From the NCBI GenBank assembly GCA_964429355.1, contig CAYSCH010000409.1:1-8205 (forward strand): a DNA stretch of 8,205 nucleotides, read 5' to 3'. Of the stretch, positions 6,089-8,205 are shown one piece after another. The DNA is from JAAYAY01 sp964429355. Lineage in GTDB: Bacteria > Planctomycetota > Planctomycetia > Pirellulales > Thermoguttaceae. Every line of letters begins with the position of its first letter. Positions within the stretch are counted from its first letter, which is position 1. The notes under the pieces are model-generated. The model was not told the origin of the DNA. It was given only the letters and a program-made list of their open reading frames with translations, and made no database searches. Made by a program: the position numbers and the translations under genes.

Positions 6089-7113
6089 GGAATGGTCTCC
6101 GTCTCTCCTCCCTGTCGCGTGCTCAGGGCCCGCAGCGTAATCATCGAAATCGTCTCCGAAACAAACCGTACGGAGCCGTCGCCCAACGAAAGATTGGCCC
6201 CGCCGGGATGGTTGCTCCCGAAGGCGCACACCCGCAGGTCGATGTAATACTTGAAATCGGCCGAACTGTTGCACGGCGGGTTGGCCTCGGCCCGGTGGGC
6301 ATAGTCGAAAGGCAGCCTGTAATTGATCGGGGAGTAGCTGCTGAGCGACCAGTGCGCCAGCCCTCCGCGGCTTGCACCGAACGAGTTCCCGTACATGCGG
6401 AAGCTCCAATCCCACCCCTGGTCGGCAAACGTGTTGTAGTTCGGATCCCAGCGACTCCGCTCGCCAAACAGGATCGTGTTGCTGGCGCCGTCGGTGATAT
6501 CGGCCAGTCGCACCGGCTGCTGGTTGGGCAGCGGCTCGGAATAGGGGCCCACCAGGAAGAAAACCCCGTCCGCCTGGAGATATCCCGAATCGGGAGAATA
6601 GGATCTTGTCCCGCCGTTTCCCGCGTAATTCGTGGGCGTGATGTAGCGGTCGAACAGGAAACCCTGGATGGCCTGCGTGTAGTGCAGCGGGCTCTCGCTC
6701 TCGGGATCCGAGGGGCAAAGCAGGTTCGGCCCGCGCGCAGAGGTAGTCTTCAAACCGCCTCCCAGGCCGGTAAACGCAACGTCCGGATCGTTGAAGTTCC
6801 ATTCATCGTACAGATTGCCCATCTCGAGATAGGGCAGGAGATGGACGAACAAGCTGATCCCGCGGCCCGGCGGGGTGCGGGTTGGATACCACCAGCCCAT
6901 CACGCTCCCGCCTGGAAACGATTTCACCGTGTCGTGGTAGTTGTGCGCGGCCAGCGAAATCTGCTTGAGCTTGTTGGTGCACTGCGTTCGCCGGGCTGCC
7001 TCGCGAGCTGCCTGCACGGCAGGCAGCAGCAGGGCGATCAGGATCCCGATGATCGAGATCACCACCAGAAGCTCCACCAGCGTGAACCCCGACCTGGGCC
7101 GTGAACGAACCAT
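6085..7113 (-). CDS. DUF1559 protein with prepilin-type N-terminal cleavage/methylation domain
   Basis: A 342-residue pseudopilin-like protein. The leader MVRSRPRSG is followed by FTLVELLVVISIIGILIALLLP, giving prepilin-peptidase cleavage after Gly9, a Phe at mature position 1 and Glu at +5. Next comes the DUF1559 hallmark AVQAAREAARRTQCTNKLKQI and LAAHNYHD. The body is large and globular with NYAGNGG and DGASNTILFGER, and the C-terminal signature is NHPGGANLSLGDGSVRF, with His near residue 302. The ATG at 7111-7113 has AAGGAG at 7-base spacing. A second ATG six bases upstream is too close to the ribosome site. DUF1559 proteins occur in many paralogues in Planctomycetes and are thought to be exported surface or pseudopilus components. 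Function is unproven. Confidence 0.93.
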   Translation of the reverse strand: MVRSRPRSGFTLVELLVVISIIGILIALLLPAVQAAREAARRTQCTNKLKQISLAAHNYHDTVKSFPGGSVMGWWYPTRTPPGRGISLFVHLLPYLEMGNLYDEWNFNDPDVAFTGLGGGLKTTSARGPNLLCPSDPESESPLHYTQAIQGFLFDRYITPTNYAGNGGTRSYSPDSGYLQADGVFFLVGPYSEPLPNQQPVRLADITDGASNTILFGERSRWDPNYNTFADQGWDWSFRMYGNSFGASRGGLAHWSLSSYSPINYRLPFDYAHRAEANPPCNSSADFKYYIDLRVCAFGSNHPGGANLSLGDGSVRFVSETISMITLRALSTRQGGETETIP

Positions 7114-7120
7114 GAGCATT

Positions 7121-7126
7121 CTCCTT
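7121..7126 (-). promoter_or_regulatory. Ribosome binding site of the DUF1559 gene
   Basis: AAGGAG on the minus strand, 7 bases before the ATG at 7113. It selects this start over the ATG at 7117-7119. Confidence 0.7.
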
Positions 7127-7130
7127 GAGT

Positions 7131-7146
7131 AAAAAACCGACCCGGT
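7131..7146 (-). terminator. Weak hairpin plus T6 between padR and the DUF1559 gene
   Basis: On the minus strand ACCG-GGT-CGGT is followed immediately by six T. The stem is only 4 bp (5 with a G-U pair), so it would terminate poorly if at all. It might act as an attenuator that lowers DUF1559 expression relative to padR. Confidence 0.25.
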
Positions 7147-7151
7147 CAATC

Positions 7152-7565
7152 TCAGCCCTGCCGATCGCTCGTGCTCTTGCCCAGGGCCTTGCGGGCATCG
7201 GAGACCAGCCTGCCCAGGGCACGATGGTAATTTCCCAGCGTCTCGATCCAACGGGCAAAGCACTCCTGGCCCTCCGCTGTGAGGCGGTACGATTTCCGGG
7301 CCGGGCCGCTCTCCGAAAGCTCCCACCAGGAGGCAACGAACCCCCGTTGCTCCAGGCTGCGGAGTGCGCGGTAAACCCCCGTCCGGTCCGGGCGTTCGCC
7401 GGCGAGAATCGGCGTTCGCGACGCCTCCTGCACGATGCCATAGCCGTGCAGCGGGCCCTTCGCCAGGATCATCAAGATCACCGGATGCACAAGCTTCGCA
7501 AGACTGCCTCCGCGACAGGGGCAGTCTTTCGAACTCGCTTGCAGATTCGCACCTCTAGTAGACAT
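7152..7565 (-). CDS. PadR-family transcriptional regulator with N-terminal CPC motif
   Basis: A 137-residue winged-helix regulator of the PadR type. Residues ~24-45 (LVHPVILMILAKGPLHGYGIVQ) are the first helices with the conserved GPLHGY turn; then RTGVYRALRSLEQRGFV forms the recognition helix and wing, followed by GPARKSYRLTAEG and a C-terminal helix for dimerisation. Before the domain lies KDCPCRGG with Cys15 and Cys17, a feature of one PadR subgroup and possibly a metal or redox site. The ATG at 7563-7565 has GGAGGT 8 bases upstream. PadR proteins usually repress their own promoter and neighbouring genes. Here the natural targets are itself and the DUF1559/lipoprotein pair that follows 38 bases downstream. 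Control of the divergent rhamnosidase gene is also possible. Confidence 0.9.
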   Translation of the reverse strand: MSTRGANLQASSKDCPCRGGSLAKLVHPVILMILAKGPLHGYGIVQEASRTPILAGERPDRTGVYRALRSLEQRGFVASWWELSESGPARKSYRLTAEGQECFARWIETLGNYHRALGRLVSDARKALGKSTSDRQG

Positions 7566-7587
7566 GTTCTTCTACCTCCCGATAGGT

Positions 7588-7617
7588 ATACTACTCGCCT
7601 GCCGACTGGAATGTCAA
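7588..7617 (-). promoter_or_regulatory. Sigma70-like promoter of padR
   Basis: On the minus strand TTGACA (7612-7617) and TAGTAT (7588-7593) are separated by 18 bases, close to consensus in otherwise GC-rich DNA. The -10 overlaps the palindrome GTATAC (7586-7591), which would suit PadR autoregulation. Confidence 0.6.
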
Positions 7618-7727
7618 GCGTCTTCCGACCGGCTCCGCCGCCGGTTTCACCGCGCGCGCCCGCAAACCATGGAGGACGCATCTTCCCGAGGCGTAATGAC
7701 CGCTGGCCACGTCGCCACCAGGGCCAT

Positions 7728-7756
7728 TTGACGCGCGTCGCGCCCGCACTTAACCT
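7728..7756 (+). promoter_or_regulatory. Candidate promoter of the rhamnosidase gene
   Basis: TTGACG (7728-7733) and TAACCT (7751-7756) stand 17 bases apart upstream of the rhamnosidase start. The -35 is good, the -10 only partial. Confidence 0.3.
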
Positions 7757-7795
7757 ATCAGCACTGGTTTCGAGTTTCTGGTTCTTGAGGCGTGG

Positions 7796-7812
7796 GGGTC
7801 GGAGACCGACCC
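7796..7812 (+). other. Perfect 7-bp hairpin in the rhamnosidase leader
   Basis: GGGTCGG (7796-7802) and CCGACCC (7806-7812) pair perfectly around AGA, ending 8 bases before the GGAG ribosome site. There is no T run, so it is not a terminator. It could be a translational control element, an mRNA stabiliser, or one copy of a dispersed palindromic repeat. Confidence 0.5.
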
Positions 7813-7832
7813 TGTCCGACGGAGCAAGCCCT

Positions 7833-8205
7833 ATGAGAATGAATCTGTTGCTTCTTTTCGTCACCTGGGCTTTCGCCCTCGCCCCAGACCTCGGTGCGGC
7901 CGAACTGGGAGTCGTGAACCTGCGGTGTGAATACCAGAAGGACCCACTCGGCATCGACACCGCCGCGCCGCGTCTGAGCTGGCAGCTCGCCGGCGACGGC
8001 CGAGCAGTTCGGCAGACCGCCTACCGGATCCTGGTCTCCTCGCAGGATAACGGAGACGGCGACCTCTGGGATTCTGGCAAGGTCGCCAGCGAACAATCGC
8101 TCCACGTGCAGTACGCCGGTAAGCCGCTACAGTCGTTTCAGCAGTGCTTCTGGAAGGTCCAGGTGTGGACCGATGCTGCGACAAATACAAGCGAGCAGGC
8201 GACAT
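7833..8205 (+). CDS. Alpha-L-rhamnosidase, GH78-type, N-terminal part (runs off right edge)
   Basis: Only the first 124 residues are present. A signal peptide (MRMNLLLLFVTWAFALAP, probably cleaved after GAA near residue 23) indicates export. The following sequence (LRCEYQKDPLGIDTAAPRLSW, QTAYRILVSS, GDLWDSGKV, QSLHVQYAGKPL, FWKVQVWTD) is the typical N-terminal fibronectin-like domain of large GH78 rhamnosidases, which remove terminal alpha-L-rhamnose from plant or algal glycans. The catalytic (alpha/alpha)6 domain and its acidic residues are outside the window, so activity cannot be judged. The ATG at 7833-7835 has GGAG 8 bases upstream; an ATG at 7839 is an alternative. It is transcribed divergently from padR. 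Confidence 0.85.
   Translation, partial: MRMNLLLLFVTWAFALAPDLGAAELGVVNLRCEYQKDPLGIDTAAPRLSWQLAGDGRAVRQTAYRILVSSQDNGDGDLWDSGKVASEQSLHVQYAGKPLQSFQQCFWKVQVWTDAATNTSEQAT

Larger units (their letters stand above)
7566..7832. other. Divergent intergenic region between padR and the rhamnosidase gene
   Basis: These 267 bases hold the padR promoter on the left and, further right, a possible plus-strand promoter and a hairpin. I see no convincing gene or RNA gene between 7618 and 7727. Confidence 0.5.

Noticed and set aside
6089..6802. Upstream extension of the transthyretin-like lipoprotein frame
   Set aside because: It lies inside the DUF1559 gene in another frame and reads as Arg/Gly/His-rich shadow sequence.
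7478..8105. Minus-strand frames overlapping the padR leader and the rhamnosidase gene
   Set aside because: Shadows of padR and of the plus-strand GH78 reading frame; no motifs.

Overview
The window is GC-rich and looks like a chromosomal piece of a planctomycete or close relative. The main support is a DUF1559 pseudopilin-like protein (prepilin leader at the N-terminus, an H..G..DGSVRF motif near the C-terminus) coupled to a transthyretin-like lipoprotein. That pairing is typical of Planctomycetes. An IS66-type end and a GH78 rhamnosidase fit the same background. The taxon is inferred from gene content; no rRNA or tRNA gene is visible.

Layout, left to right. Positions 1-394 are the outer end of an IS66-family insertion sequence, read on the minus strand, with tnpA beginning 84 bases inside the tip. 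The tip (GTAAGCG...) lies directly against an open plus-strand reading frame that runs to 1308. This looks like the 3' part of a host gene, of unknown function with a Pro/Ala-rich tail, that the element split. Positions 1324-1587 hold a doubtful small minus-strand ORF.

From 5376 down to 1541, on the minus strand, lies the most interesting block. It contains a lipoprotein solute-binding protein, a permease (ATGA overlap with the binding protein), an ATPase (2-base gap), and then, after about 130 bases with a strong hairpin, a biotin-synthase-like radical SAM enzyme. It looks like a NitT/TauT-type importer coupled to a radical SAM enzyme, possibly uptake plus radical modification of a small cofactor-like molecule. 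The substrate cannot be read from the sequence.

From 7565 down to 5555, also on the minus strand, is a second group: a PadR-type repressor with an N-terminal Cys-Pro-Cys motif, the DUF1559 protein, and the transthyretin-like lipoprotein (ATGA overlap). A good sigma70-like promoter precedes padR. Divergently, from 7833 to the right edge, is the start of a secreted GH78-type alpha-L-rhamnosidase, with a perfect hairpin in its leader.
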